The position numbers and the translations under genes were made by a program. Positions 1 through 7,930 of a DNA stretch of 23,547 nt are shown piece by piece. The notes below the pieces were generated by a model. That model worked only from the letters and a program-made list of their open reading frames with translations. It ran no database searches and was not told the origin of the DNA. The DNA lies in assembly GCA_038256565.1 (NCBI GenBank), contig JBBSKG010000029.1, positions 1-23,547 on the forward strand. The letters are read 5' to 3'. The stretch's first letter is position 1; every line of letters starts with the position of its first letter. This stretch comes from JACOTK01 sp038256565. Lineage in GTDB: Bacteria > Actinomycetota > Acidimicrobiia > Acidimicrobiales > CADCSY01.

Positions 1-1
1 A

Positions 2-502
2 GATTTACTCTGCCTTGGGAAAGGAATCACCGGTGGCTACCTACCAATGTCAGCAACCATTGCCGCCCACCATGTGTTTGCTTCGTTTCTCGGACCCGAC
101 CTAAGTGAAAAGACCTTCTACCACGGGCACTCTTATGGCGGTAACGCTCTAGCAGCAGCTGTTGCTCTACGACACCTTTCACTATTCAAAGAACGAGACA
201 TCCTTGCCAATGTTGTTGCCCGCGCTGAACAACTCAATGTCGCGCTAGAAAAACATGTAGGTACTCGTCTTGAAGTCGGAGCTATTCGAAAGTGTGGCCT
301 TATGTCTGGTGTCGAACTCACACCACCAGAGGGTGTCTCTTGGGGAAGAAGGGTTTGTGCAGCAGCGGTTCAACACGGAGTACTGCTTCGAGCCCTTGGT
401 GATGTCGTAATCATCATGCCACCATTGACTATTACCGCTGATGAGATCGATCGAATTGTGACAACTCTTGTGGAAGCTATTGACGAGGTCAGCTCCGCGT
501 GA
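2..502 (+). CDS. bioA: Adenosylmethionine-8-amino-7-oxononanoate aminotransferase, C-terminal part (5' end outside window)
   Basis: This PLP enzyme makes 7,8-diaminopelargonate from 8-amino-7-oxononanoate, the penultimate intermediate steps of biotin synthesis in the cytoplasm. The reading frame is open from base 2, so the gene begins before the window; the ATG at 47 is internal. The piece opens with the motif LGKGITGGYLP, whose lysine (bases 20-22) is the expected Schiff-base residue of class III aminotransferases. It is followed by the conserved YHGHSYGGNALAAA segment and a normal C-terminal small domain. About 167 residues are visible, roughly the last 40 percent of a usual BioA. The stop overlaps the GTG of bioF (GTGA, 499-502). 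The bioF and bioD neighbours separate it from other class III aminotransferases. Confidence 0.93.
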   Translation, partial: DLLCLGKGITGGYLPMSATIAAHHVFASFLGPDLSEKTFYHGHSYGGNALAAAVALRHLSLFKERDILANVVARAEQLNVALEKHVGTRLEVGAIRKCGLMSGVELTPPEGVSWGRRVCAAAVQHGVLLRALGDVVIIMPPLTITADEIDRIVTTLVEAIDEVSSA

Positions 503-1644
503 CGAAAAGTGACTGGTCAAAATGGGCGAACGAACAGCATTTTTCGATCGAGCGTAGTGGACAGTGGCGCTCCACAAAAACCTTCGACGCCTTTGGACCA
601 AGCGGCACTCTGGTGGGTGAGAAACCGGTCATCTCGTTTGCCTCTAATGACTACCTTGGCCTCAGCCATCATCCCAAAGTGATTGAAGCAGCGCGTGAGG
701 CCCTCGAAAGATGGGGCACAGGCTCGGGTGCCTCTCGATTAGTTGTTGGGACACGTCCCGTCCACGAGGAGTTAGAAACGGCACTGGCCACATGGAAACA
801 AACTGAGTCTGCAGTACTGTTTCCAACTGGATATGCCGCCAACCTTGGAGTGTTAACAACTTTCGGAGGACCTGGCGTTCGCATCTGTTCGGATGAACTC
901 AACCACGCGTCGATCATCGATGGGTGCCGTCTTTCGGGTGCCGAAGTGCGGGTTTACCGACATCGCGATATTCAACACCTACATGACTTGTTGGTAGCTG
1001 CTCAACGTGATGGCTGCGAACGGACCATCGTGGTCTCCGACACAGTTTTCTCGATGGATGGTGACATCGCTGCGCTCAATGATTTGACCGGATGTTGTGC
1101 TCGTCATGGTTCGCTGCTGATACTCGACGAGGCTCACAGTGTTCTTGGACCAAATCTGAGTAAGCCCAGTCATGAATCAATAGACCTTCTTCAAATGGGC
1201 ACCTTATCCAAAACACTTGGTTCTTTGGGGGGCTTCATCGCTGGCCCTCGGCGGTTTACTGATCTACTGGTTAACCGAGCAAGATCGTTTATATTCACCA
1301 CGGCCTCAACACCTGCCGACACTGCAGCAGCCCTCGCCGCACTAGAAATAGTCACATCACCTGAAGGAGAGCAGCTACGCAAAAGGTTACGCGGCTATGT
1401 AGCTCGTGTTCGACCAGACCATCCCTCGCCGATCATTCCCATCATTCTGGGTTCTGAAAAAGCGGCGCTTGCTGCCTCTGAACAACTGCTCAATCAAGGC
1501 CTTTGGGTGCCAGCCATACGCCCTCCCACTGTTCCGCCAGGCACATCACGGCTGCGCGTTGCACTCAGTGCTTCGCACCAAGATGACGAAATCGATCTGT
1601 TGATCTCCACTCTCTCTACAATCGCCAATCGCCAATCCTTATGA
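499..1644 (+). CDS. bioF: 8-amino-7-oxononanoate synthase
   Basis: BioF condenses pimeloyl-ACP (or pimeloyl-CoA) with L-alanine to give 8-amino-7-oxononanoate, the first ring-forming precursor of biotin. It is a 381-residue alpha-oxoamine synthase of normal family length. Visible signatures are SFASNDYLGLSHHP near the N-terminus, GTGSGASRLVVGT, the PLP-ring stacking and aspartate region ILDEAHSVLG, and the Schiff-base lysine in TLSKTLGSLGGF. The GTG start at 499 is chosen because it overlaps the bioA stop and the protein begins just ahead of the conserved N-terminal region. It overlaps bioD by ATGA at 1641-1644, so the three genes should be co-translated. A related 2-amino-3-ketobutyrate ligase is excluded mainly by context. 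Confidence 0.95.
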   Translation: MTKSDWSKWANEQHFSIERSGQWRSTKTFDAFGPSGTLVGEKPVISFASNDYLGLSHHPKVIEAAREALERWGTGSGASRLVVGTRPVHEELETALATWKQTESAVLFPTGYAANLGVLTTFGGPGVRICSDELNHASIIDGCRLSGAEVRVYRHRDIQHLHDLLVAAQRDGCERTIVVSDTVFSMDGDIAALNDLTGCCARHGSLLILDEAHSVLGPNLSKPSHESIDLLQMGTLSKTLGSLGGFIAGPRRFTDLLVNRARSFIFTTASTPADTAAALAALEIVTSPEGEQLRKRLRGYVARVRPDHPSPIIPIILGSEKAALAASEQLLNQGLWVPAIRPPTVPPGTSRLRVALSASHQDDEIDLLISTLSTIANRQSL

Positions 1645-2270
1645 GACCAGATCTCTTAATTCTGATATGTGGAACCGACACCGAAGTTGGCAAAACTTGG
1701 GTTAGCGCGCAAACACTTAAGTTGCTAAAGGCAAATGGAACAAGGGTTTCTGCCCGTAAATTGGCGCAATCATTTGAGCCTGGTGAGCACCCAACCGATG
1801 CGGAAGCACTTGGCGAAGCGAGTGGCGAAGCACCTGAGGTGGTCTGCCCACCTCATCGTTGGTATGAAACGCCAATGGCACCCCCTATGGCGGCACAAGC
1901 ATTAGGAAGCCCGGCATTCACAATTCGCGAGCTGGTCGATGAACTGAACTGGCCAGAAAATGTAAACGTCGGCTTGGTCGAAACAGCGGGGGGCGTATGT
2001 TCTCCACAAGCCGACAATGGTGACTGCGCCGACGTTGCAAGAGATCTACAACCCGACCTCATCGTCCTGGTTAGTGACGCTGGCCTAGGCACAATAAATG
2101 CAGTGCGTATGTCACTTGGTGCACTGAAACCTTGGCCTTGCCTCGTGGTCTTAAATCACTATGACGCATCAAACGAGTTGCACCAGCGCAATCAAGACTG
2201 GCTTTTACATCGAGATGGTTTCGATGTTGTGTCTTCAACTGCCCAGTTGGTTGAGCGACTCCAACTCTGA
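1641..2270 (+). CDS. bioD: ATP-dependent dethiobiotin synthetase
   Basis: BioD closes the ureido ring of dethiobiotin from diaminopelargonate, CO2 and ATP. The 209-residue protein starts with the P-loop GTDTEVGKT (about residues 11-19), which is diagnostic of the family. It has a lysine in RKLAQS at the position of the catalytic lysine of the usual KPVxSG motif, and ETAGGVCSP in place of the usual GAGG substrate loop. These two motifs are somewhat divergent, as often seen outside Proteobacteria, but the catalytic lysine and P-loop are intact. It ends the bio operon in this window; bioB is not visible. Its last 36 bp overlap the 3' end of the convergent diguanylate cyclase gene. Confidence 0.9.
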   Translation: MRPDLLILICGTDTEVGKTWVSAQTLKLLKANGTRVSARKLAQSFEPGEHPTDAEALGEASGEAPEVVCPPHRWYETPMAPPMAAQALGSPAFTIRELVDELNWPENVNVGLVETAGGVCSPQADNGDCADVARDLQPDLIVLVSDAGLGTINAVRMSLGALKPWPCLVVLNHYDASNELHQRNQDWLLHRDGFDVVSSTAQLVERLQL

Positions 2271-3758
2271 AACTCGACGTTGTCCAACTCCAAGGGTTGG
2301 AAGCTCTTCGCCCGGCATAAGCACCACGCCTTGGTCTCGACCACGACTCTTGGCTTCATACAATGCTGCGTCCGCTCGTAAGAACGAGGCATGCGCCGTA
2401 ACCCCAGGCTCGTGAACCGCAACCCCAATGCTCAAAGTCGCCATTGGGTTCAATTCTCTCCAACCCTCAACCAAACGTTGGGTGACTTCATGAGCCTTAT
2501 CTCCAACGCCCCACATCACCAACAAAAACTCATCTCCCCCGTAGCGAGCAACCGCATCGACATCACGCAAAGCCTCAATTAGATAGCCAGCAAGCTGCTC
2601 GAGCAGCCCGTCACCACGATCGTGGCCGAACGAGTCATTGACTTCCTTGAAATGATCTAGGTCCAATACAACAACTCCGTCGTTAGGACCAACCCTGCCC
2701 AACAACGCCATTGCATGGCGACGGTTGCCAACACCGGTCAATTCATCGCGCAACGATTGATCAAGCAGAGTGAGCTTTGCCCGAACCCTTTCAAAAGCCA
2801 GGCCGCCTTGGGTTGCAACACCATGAGAGGTAGCCTGAAGAAAAGCTACATGTTTAGGTTGTTCTGTAAGGGCAATAGCGACTGCCCCGAAGAGCTGCCC
2901 GGAGCCTTGAAGTGAGACCCACAACACGCTGTTTACTCCATCAATACCGGCCCACCACGGCACATCAGACGGATCGGAAATCGCCACACCATCATCTGAC
3001 AACTGAGTCCATATCTCCACAGGAATCTGCCAGCCAGCCTCACTTGCATCATTGATCATGCCCCAGTTGTAATGAGCCTCTTCTTCATACTCGACATCTA
3101 CCAAGATAACCCTTGACCCCAAACCATGAACTAGCTCTCCTGCATACCAAGCCAGGTTGGAACCAACCCCTTCGAGGCTTACTTGAGATGCCAGATCTTC
3201 AGCAGCATCGACGATCATGCCGACTGTTTCGATGCGACGGTGTTCGAGTTCTTCTGATTGCCTCAGCGTCTGCATAATGATCGCCAACGCTTCACCAACA
3301 ACCACCCCAACGGCAAGAGTGGTCAGACCAATCATTACCTGATTCGCATCGAAACCCTTGCCATAAAATACTACGGCTGCAGCCATAGCAGCTGCCGTAA
3401 GGGGTCCAAACACTAACGACGTGTACTTAGGATGACTCAGCCCTGTCCACACAAAAACTAAAACGTAGAAGGCAAAGCCCGTTTCGGGGTTCACCCTGGT
3501 AAGCGATGGGCTTATGGCCATAAGAATGAGCGCATAAACGGCTAATCCCAGACTGGCGGAAGAATGCCAACGGTCCCAGGGTGCAAACAAACCAAATAAA
3601 CCAGCTAGCAAGGTAGAACCAAGTATTGGAATCATGCTTGGTTCGCTGAAGGTGAACTCAATCGGAGACGCCAAGAGAACCACGATCATGAGGGTCGAGT
3701 ACATATACAAGTACCCAGCCAAACGACCGACAAACTTCTTTGAGATCGTGTTGTTCAT
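2235..3758 (-). CDS. Membrane GAF-GGDEF diguanylate cyclase (third of three tandem copies)
   Basis: Predicted to make c-di-GMP from two GTP. The 507-residue protein has a hydrophobic N-terminal half (about residues 12-165) with five or six membrane segments and no classical signal peptide. A GAF-like domain follows (about 175-325), then a C-terminal GGDEF domain (about 335-480). DELTGVGNRR opens the cyclase domain, DLDHFKEVNDSFGH carries the metal aspartate, and the active site GGDEF is at 407-411. The inhibitory I-site RDVD at 398-401 has the canonical five-residue spacing to GGDEF, so product inhibition is expected. Its ATG overlaps the upstream paralogue's stop (ATGA, 3755-3758). It is the last gene of the operon and converges on bioD with a 36-bp overlap. 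What the membrane and GAF parts sense cannot be told from sequence. Confidence 0.93.
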   Translation of the reverse strand: MNNTISKKFVGRLAGYLYMYSTLMIVVLLASPIEFTFSEPSMIPILGSTLLAGLFGLFAPWDRWHSSASLGLAVYALILMAISPSLTRVNPETGFAFYVLVFVWTGLSHPKYTSLVFGPLTAAAMAAAVVFYGKGFDANQVMIGLTTLAVGVVVGEALAIIMQTLRQSEELEHRRIETVGMIVDAAEDLASQVSLEGVGSNLAWYAGELVHGLGSRVILVDVEYEEEAHYNWGMINDASEAGWQIPVEIWTQLSDDGVAISDPSDVPWWAGIDGVNSVLWVSLQGSGQLFGAVAIALTEQPKHVAFLQATSHGVATQGGLAFERVRAKLTLLDQSLRDELTGVGNRRHAMALLGRVGPNDGVVVLDLDHFKEVNDSFGHDRGDGLLEQLAGYLIEALRDVDAVARYGGDEFLLVMWGVGDKAHEVTQRLVEGWRELNPMATLSIGVAVHEPGVTAHASFLRADAALYEAKSRGRDQGVVLMPGEELPTLGVGQRRVSELESLNQLGS

Positions 3759-5251
3759 ACGGGCTCTACCAGTCGTGAAGGCACTTGTGATCCATGGAAA
3801 ATAACTCCTTGGTCACGACCTCGCTCTTTAGCGTTATATAACGCTGTATCTGCTTTTTGAAGAGTAGCGTGGGGGGTGGTACCACTTTCATGCAGGGCGA
3901 CACCGATACTGAGTGAAACAATCGGGTCCAGAGCTCTCCACCCATCTAAGAGACGAAGCGTTATCTCTTGTGCCTTTTCTTCAACGCCATGGATAACCGC
4001 TACAAACTCGTCACCACCAAAGCGAGCGACTGCATCGTGATCACGGAGTGACGTGACCAGATAGTTGGCCACATCCTTCAACAACTCATCGCCAACCTGG
4101 TGACCAAACGAGTCATTCACGTTTTTAAAGTGATCAAGATCGATCATCATGATCCCGTCGCCCACACTTAACCTTGCCAACATCGCCATAACACGACGCC
4201 GGTTGCCTATACCAGTAAGTTCATCTTTAAGTGATTGATCAAGCAGCGACAACTTCGACTCAACCCGCTCGAACGCAAGCCCTCCTTGCGCTGCCAAAAC
4301 TCTCCCAATTGCCTGCCTAAATGACCTCACTTCATCTGGAGCCTCAGCCAGAGCGATAGCCACGACCCCAAAGGGCTGATCCGTACCACGCAACCCAGCC
4401 CAGAGCACGCTATGTACGTCCTCGACGTCTTCCCAACATCCACCATGTTCAGGTGACGTCACTACCACGTCACCATCTCGAAGCTGTTCCCATATCTGAA
4501 CGGGAACCTCACAGGTTCCAGCCCTGTGACTATCAGAGCTATCAGAGCTAGATATGCCCCATTCATATCGGCTTGTTATCTCCAGCTCAGCGTCTAGCAA
4601 TAGAACCTTTGAACCCAGACCACCCATCAATTCGCCAGAGAACCACGCAACGTGTGAACCCACCCCCTCGGCGCTTACCTGTGAAGCCAGCTCTTCGATC
4701 GCATCGATAATCACGCCCATGTCACTTAGACGATCATGTTCACGTCGTTCCACGCTCTTCAAAATACCGATGATGTAAGCCAATAACTCGCCCACCCCCA
4801 CCCCTATGAGCAACATCACTATGCCAGCCATGCTTTGATCTGGGCTTAATCCACGTCCTAAAACATGAGTTGAAACTAGGGACGCCCCCATCATCGGAAA
4901 CAAAAAACATGACGTGTACTTAGAATGACCCACCCCCACCCAGACGAACACAAGAACATAAAAAGGGAAACCAATCGAGGGATTAATATCCAGAATTACG
5001 ACACCGCCTGTAATCAGGACAGCTGCGTACACCACCAGACCGAGACTCGCTCGGGGGGACCAACGATGCCATGGCGCAAACCAACCAAAGATACCCGCCA
5101 AAAGAGTAGGGACGAGCATCAACAACATGTCAGAACGCTTGAAAGAAAGTTCCAAAGGAAGAAGCGTTGTTATGCCAGCTAGCAAACTAGCTGCCAAATA
5201 GAGCACCCCGATCAAGCGGCCAACGAAGCGCTTAGAGATCGTTTCGCTCAT
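3755..5251 (-). CDS. Membrane GAF-GGDEF diguanylate cyclase (second of three tandem copies)
   Basis: A 498-residue paralogue with the same layout as its neighbours: hydrophobic sensor region to about residue 165, GAF-like domain about 175-335, GGDEF domain about 343-488. The active site GGDEF is at 412-416 and the I-site RDHD at 403-406; both are intact, so it should be a working, product-inhibited cyclase. The three copies share the opening motif SISK or TISK followed by GR, the LLDQS linker before DELTG, and the tail motif GRDQGV, which points to tandem duplication. It diverges most in the GAF part (a Ser-rich insert near 234-243), which suggests a different input signal. It is joined to both neighbours by ATGA overlaps (5248-5251 and 3755-3758). 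Confidence 0.93.
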   Translation of the reverse strand: MSETISKRFVGRLIGVLYLAASLLAGITTLLPLELSFKRSDMLLMLVPTLLAGIFGWFAPWHRWSPRASLGLVVYAAVLITGGVVILDINPSIGFPFYVLVFVWVGVGHSKYTSCFLFPMMGASLVSTHVLGRGLSPDQSMAGIVMLLIGVGVGELLAYIIGILKSVERREHDRLSDMGVIIDAIEELASQVSAEGVGSHVAWFSGELMGGLGSKVLLLDAELEITSRYEWGISSSDSSDSHRAGTCEVPVQIWEQLRDGDVVVTSPEHGGCWEDVEDVHSVLWAGLRGTDQPFGVVAIALAEAPDEVRSFRQAIGRVLAAQGGLAFERVESKLSLLDQSLKDELTGIGNRRRVMAMLARLSVGDGIMMIDLDHFKNVNDSFGHQVGDELLKDVANYLVTSLRDHDAVARFGGDEFVAVIHGVEEKAQEITLRLLDGWRALDPIVSLSIGVALHESGTTPHATLQKADTALYNAKERGRDQGVIFHGSQVPSRLVEPV

Positions 5252-6816
5252 GACCGCGACACCGTTGAATCCTTTTCAATACCGTGATCTTGAGTCTCTT
5301 CCTCTTCTTGGAAAAGAGAAGAAACTCCCTGGCTTGCTTGACCATGTGGGGCAACCGATTCGCCAGCACTCAGCACCACACCCTGATCTCGGCCGCGATG
5401 CTTTGCTTCGTATAATGCAGCGTCTGCACGTTGAAATGTCGCGTTTGCTGTGTCCTTGACTTCATGAACAGCAACTCCAACACTGAGCGATGCCATGGGT
5501 GCCAACCCACGCCAACCATCTACAAGGCGTTGCGTAACTTCTTCGGCCTTATCGCCTACACCCCACAAGATGGCCAAAAATTCGTCGCCACCATAGCGTG
5601 CAACGGCGTCCTGATCACGCAGCGCTTCGCCCAAATAGGCCGCCAACTGTCCTAAGAGTTCGTCACCTCTGTCATGACCAAACGAATCGTTTATTTCCTT
5701 GAAATGGTCAAGATCTAAGACCATCACTCCGTCACCAACGGCAACTCTTGACAACAGGGCCATCGCATGACGACGGTTGCCCACTCCGGTCAGCTCATCT
5801 CGCATCGACTGATCTAACAATGACAAAGTCAAACGAACTCGCTCGAAAGCCAACGCTCCTTGTGAAGCCAGCCCCCTAGCAGTTGACTGAATAAACGGGC
5901 CGACTTCGGCGGGCTTTTCTTTCAGCCCAATCGCAATAGCACCGAGTGGTTCATTGGCACCACGAAGCGGTACCCACAACACGCTCCCTACACCTTCCAT
6001 ATCGGCGTCTGTCCAACATGGCGGCTCATGAGGGGTGGTAACAAGCACGCCTCCCCGACGGATCTCTTCCCATACTGAAATCGGCATCTGCCACGACTCC
6101 GCTGGCATGGTCTTTACTGGCCCAGAGTTGTATCGAATCATCACTTCTAACTCAGCATCAAGAACCACGACAGTCGACCAAATGGCGCCCATCAGATTGC
6201 AGGCATAGTCCGCTACATGGGTGCCGACGCCATCGACGCTGAGTTCTGTAGCCAGTTCTTCAACAGCGACAATGAGGGTTTCAAGAGCATTCCGCTGTGC
6301 TTTAGCTCTTACTCGGGCCCGTTGCAGCTTGGTCATAGTGAAAGACAGCGTTAAACCAACTATGAGCCCAACAAACATGGTGTCAATGGCAATCAAAAGC
6401 TGATCTTCACCAATGGAGCTTTCGAGACCCATAGCGAGAGCCATAACCCCACTTGTGAGGATAAAGAAACTCAACACCAGACCCCAATTACCGTTGATTG
6501 CAACCCAGACAAATATAAGCAACAAGAATGGATAACCCAATGCTGGGTCCGCATCGATCATGCCTGGAACAAAAATGGCAAGGATCACCGCGTAGAGCGG
6601 CAAGGAAAGTTGTATCCATCGAGGAATACGGCCCCAGGGGAACGCAATGGCCCCAAGCCCAGCCACCAAGATGGTCAAAGCCGCTTGTCGAGTCAACGAT
6701 TTGTCGATGGTGTCAAAGGCGGGAACGAACGTATAGATCAACAAGAGGCTGGCTGCAGATAAATAAAGCGCTCCGGCAAACCTGCCCGAGAACTCTTTTG
6801 AGATCGACGTGTTCAT
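5248..6816 (-). CDS. Membrane GAF-GGDEF diguanylate cyclase (first of three tandem copies, behind the riboswitch)
   Basis: First gene of the cyclase operon, 522 residues. It has a hydrophobic N-terminal half (about 12-162), a basic linker RARVRAKAQR, a GAF-like domain (about 178-330) and a GGDEF domain (about 338-485). GGDEF is at 409-413 and I-site RDQD at 400-403. A charged C-terminal tail with a run of four glutamates (504-507) is absent from the other two copies. The ATG at 6816 has a good SD sequence, AAAGG, five bases upstream. That SD lies at the 3' edge of the c-di-GMP riboswitch, so translation of this gene, and by coupling of the next two, is likely ligand-controlled. The GAF and membrane ligands are unknown. 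Confidence 0.93.
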   Translation of the reverse strand: MNTSISKEFSGRFAGALYLSAASLLLIYTFVPAFDTIDKSLTRQAALTILVAGLGAIAFPWGRIPRWIQLSLPLYAVILAIFVPGMIDADPALGYPFLLLIFVWVAINGNWGLVLSFFILTSGVMALAMGLESSIGEDQLLIAIDTMFVGLIVGLTLSFTMTKLQRARVRAKAQRNALETLIVAVEELATELSVDGVGTHVADYACNLMGAIWSTVVVLDAELEVMIRYNSGPVKTMPAESWQMPISVWEEIRRGGVLVTTPHEPPCWTDADMEGVGSVLWVPLRGANEPLGAIAIGLKEKPAEVGPFIQSTARGLASQGALAFERVRLTLSLLDQSMRDELTGVGNRRHAMALLSRVAVGDGVMVLDLDHFKEINDSFGHDRGDELLGQLAAYLGEALRDQDAVARYGGDEFLAILWGVGDKAEEVTQRLVDGWRGLAPMASLSVGVAVHEVKDTANATFQRADAALYEAKHRGRDQGVVLSAGESVAPHGQASQGVSSLFQEEEETQDHGIEKDSTVSRS

Positions 6817-6821
6817 AGATG

Positions 6822-6910
6822 CCTTTCGGTAACCCGGCTACCTCTCCAAACAAAGAGGCCCGTGGCTTTGCGTCCCCGGGTCACCCCGGGTTTGCCGTTG
6901 TCGTGGTATC
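6822..6910 (-). promoter_or_regulatory. c-di-GMP-I (GEMM) riboswitch controlling the diguanylate cyclase operon
   Basis: Read on the minus strand, the 5' region of the cyclase operon matches the GEMM-I aptamer closely. GGCAAA (6896-6891) is followed by a 6-bp CCCGGG/CCCGGG stem capped by a GUGA GNRA tetraloop (6890-6875), then GACGCAAAGCC, a second hairpin CCTCT/AGAGG (6858-6841), GGTAGCC and GGGTTACC. Stem length and GNRA loop placement equal those of the characterised Vibrio Vc2 aptamer. The position corresponding to Vc2 G20 is G, which favours c-di-GMP over cGAMP. An outer helix can form between GATACC (6910-6905) and GGCATC (6823-6818, one mismatch). It would bury the GG of the SD (6822-6827), giving OFF regulation on ligand binding. 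That direction is inferred. Confidence 0.9.
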
Positions 6911-6929
6911 AAAAATCAGTTCTTACTGA
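6911..6929 (-). terminator. Short hairpin plus T-run between the RsbW-like gene and the riboswitch
   Basis: On the minus strand TCAGT-aaga-ACTGA is followed directly by TTTTT, immediately before the riboswitch. It resembles a weak intrinsic terminator for the upstream RsbW-like gene. The stem is only 5 bp and A/T-rich, so it may leak, or be coincidental. No convincing -35/-10 pair for a separate cyclase promoter was found in 6911-7006. Confidence 0.3.
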
Positions 6930-7006
6930 CTACTCGTTTCTCTTTCGGCAGGACCACTCTGCGTCTTTAGCGAAACACTTATGAAAGACAAGAAGATCTC
7001 ACAACT

Positions 7007-7435
7007 TCATAAATCAAGCGTGAGAACAATTGCCGATCGCTGCTCATCGTCAACGATCTCAAGTTCGTCGACCAGAGCCCCCATTAGTTCTTGGCTCCAA
7101 GATTGTTCGGCTTCAAGGTCAGCCTCCAATGGCCTTACCTCAACGAATTCATCTTGAAGAACTGGCTTCTCAAAAAGTGCCTCAACCTGAATCTTCAGCT
7201 GATCATCAGAGATGGAGCAACACAGTTCAACACGATGATCAACTTTGTTGATCATCCCAAGACGCACTACGTGATTGCATGCCTCGGTAACTGCTAAACG
7301 AATGTCGTCAAGGCGCTCAGTTAAAGAGGGCAGAGTGGAAGTAATTGCGCCAGCAACCACAGTGCGAACAACCATTATCAAATTGGGATTGGCCGGAAGG
7401 TCAAGACGAACTAGCTCGCCCATTCTTGTAACCAT
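7007..7435 (-). CDS. RsbW-fold (HATPase-like) regulator, ATP-binding motifs degenerate
   Basis: A 142-residue protein similar in its first 60 residues to the RsbW/SpoIIAB anti-sigma family (VRLDLPANPNLIMVVRTVVAG, then DDIRLAVTEAC). The N-box of active kinases (ExxxN) reads E51-A-C-N-H55, so histidine replaces the asparagine, and no DxGxG motif is visible later. It therefore probably does not bind ATP in the usual way. It could act as an anti-sigma factor, an anti-anti-sigma partner or a pseudokinase. The ATG at 7435 is chosen because TAGGTT stands 8 nt before it (leaderless type). The ATG at 7423 is the alternative; the open frame up to 7576 lacks family similarity. It is divergent from a paralogue and sigma gene, and upstream of the cyclase operon on the same strand. 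Confidence 0.75.
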   Translation of the reverse strand: MVTRMGELVRLDLPANPNLIMVVRTVVAGAITSTLPSLTERLDDIRLAVTEACNHVVRLGMINKVDHRVELCCSISDDQLKIQVEALFEKPVLQDEFVEVRPLEADLEAEQSWSQELMGALVDELEIVDDEQRSAIVLTLDL

Positions 7436-7443
7436 AAGGACGC

Positions 7444-7449
7444 AACCTA
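7444..7449 (-). promoter_or_regulatory. Putative -10 box (TAGGTT) for the RsbW-like gene
   Basis: TAnnnT hexamer 8 nt before the ATG at 7435, with no SD in front of that ATG. The position fits a leaderless transcript. No clear -35. Confidence 0.35.
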
Positions 7450-7549
7450 GCGCGCCCAATGCAGAGCCCCAAGCACAAGGTGTAACTTGCCTCATCGCAG
7501 AGCAAATCGAAACCCTCGTACCCATCACCCCTGACCGCTCGGAGACAAC

Positions 7550-7930
7550 GTGCATGACTTGACCGAGGAAGTTCATTTGCTCCTGCCAGCACGCCCCGAG
7601 CTAATTGGAGTCGCAAGACTCACAGCAGCAAGCCTCGCAGGGACCATCGACTTCAGTCTCGATGAAATTGAAGACCTTAAGATTGCGGTCGCTGAACTCG
7701 TGTATCACCTCATGGGCCCCGACGGCCATGGGGGCTCGCTCGCTCTTACCTACCGAGTTAGTCTCGACCAGCTTGAGATAACAGGTTCTGGCCCCGGCTA
7801 TGAGAACTCAAACACAACCTCATCTCATCCATTGTCGAGCAAAATTCTCGTAACTGTTACAGACGATTATGAGCTTGACCTCACCCAAGACCACGCACGC
7901 TTCCGCTTAATCAAAAATCGTGGGGTATGA
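7550..7930 (+). CDS. RsbW-fold putative anti-sigma factor, degenerate, coupled to the sigma gene
   Basis: A 126-residue protein that aligns by eye with the divergent RsbW-like neighbour: VHLLLPARPELIGVARL, then EDLKIAVAELVYHL. The N-box position again carries histidine (E49-L-V-Y-H53). The usual DxGxG becomes TGSGPG with the aspartate missing, so ATP binding is doubtful. Sigma-factor sequestration is inferred from the fold and from the ATGA overlap with the sigma gene (7927-7930). The GTG start at 7550 is supported by GGAG at 7541-7544, five bases upstream. RsbW partners normally phosphorylate an STAS antagonist; none is encoded in the window. Confidence 0.75.
   Translation: MHDLTEEVHLLLPARPELIGVARLTAASLAGTIDFSLDEIEDLKIAVAELVYHLMGPDGHGGSLALTYRVSLDQLEITGSGPGYENSNTTSSHPLSSKILVTVTDDYELDLTQDHARFRLIKNRGV

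Noticed and set aside
7436..7549. SigF-type autoregulatory promoter (GGGTAC at about 7517-7522 on the - strand)
   Set aside because: No GTTT-like -35 at 14-17 bp; the nearest GTTG is about 20 bp away, so the match is unconvincing.
7436..7576. N-terminal extension of the RsbW-like protein up to 7576
   Set aside because: The extra 47 residues show no family similarity and would overlap the divergent gene; TAGGTT and the fold boundary favour 7435.
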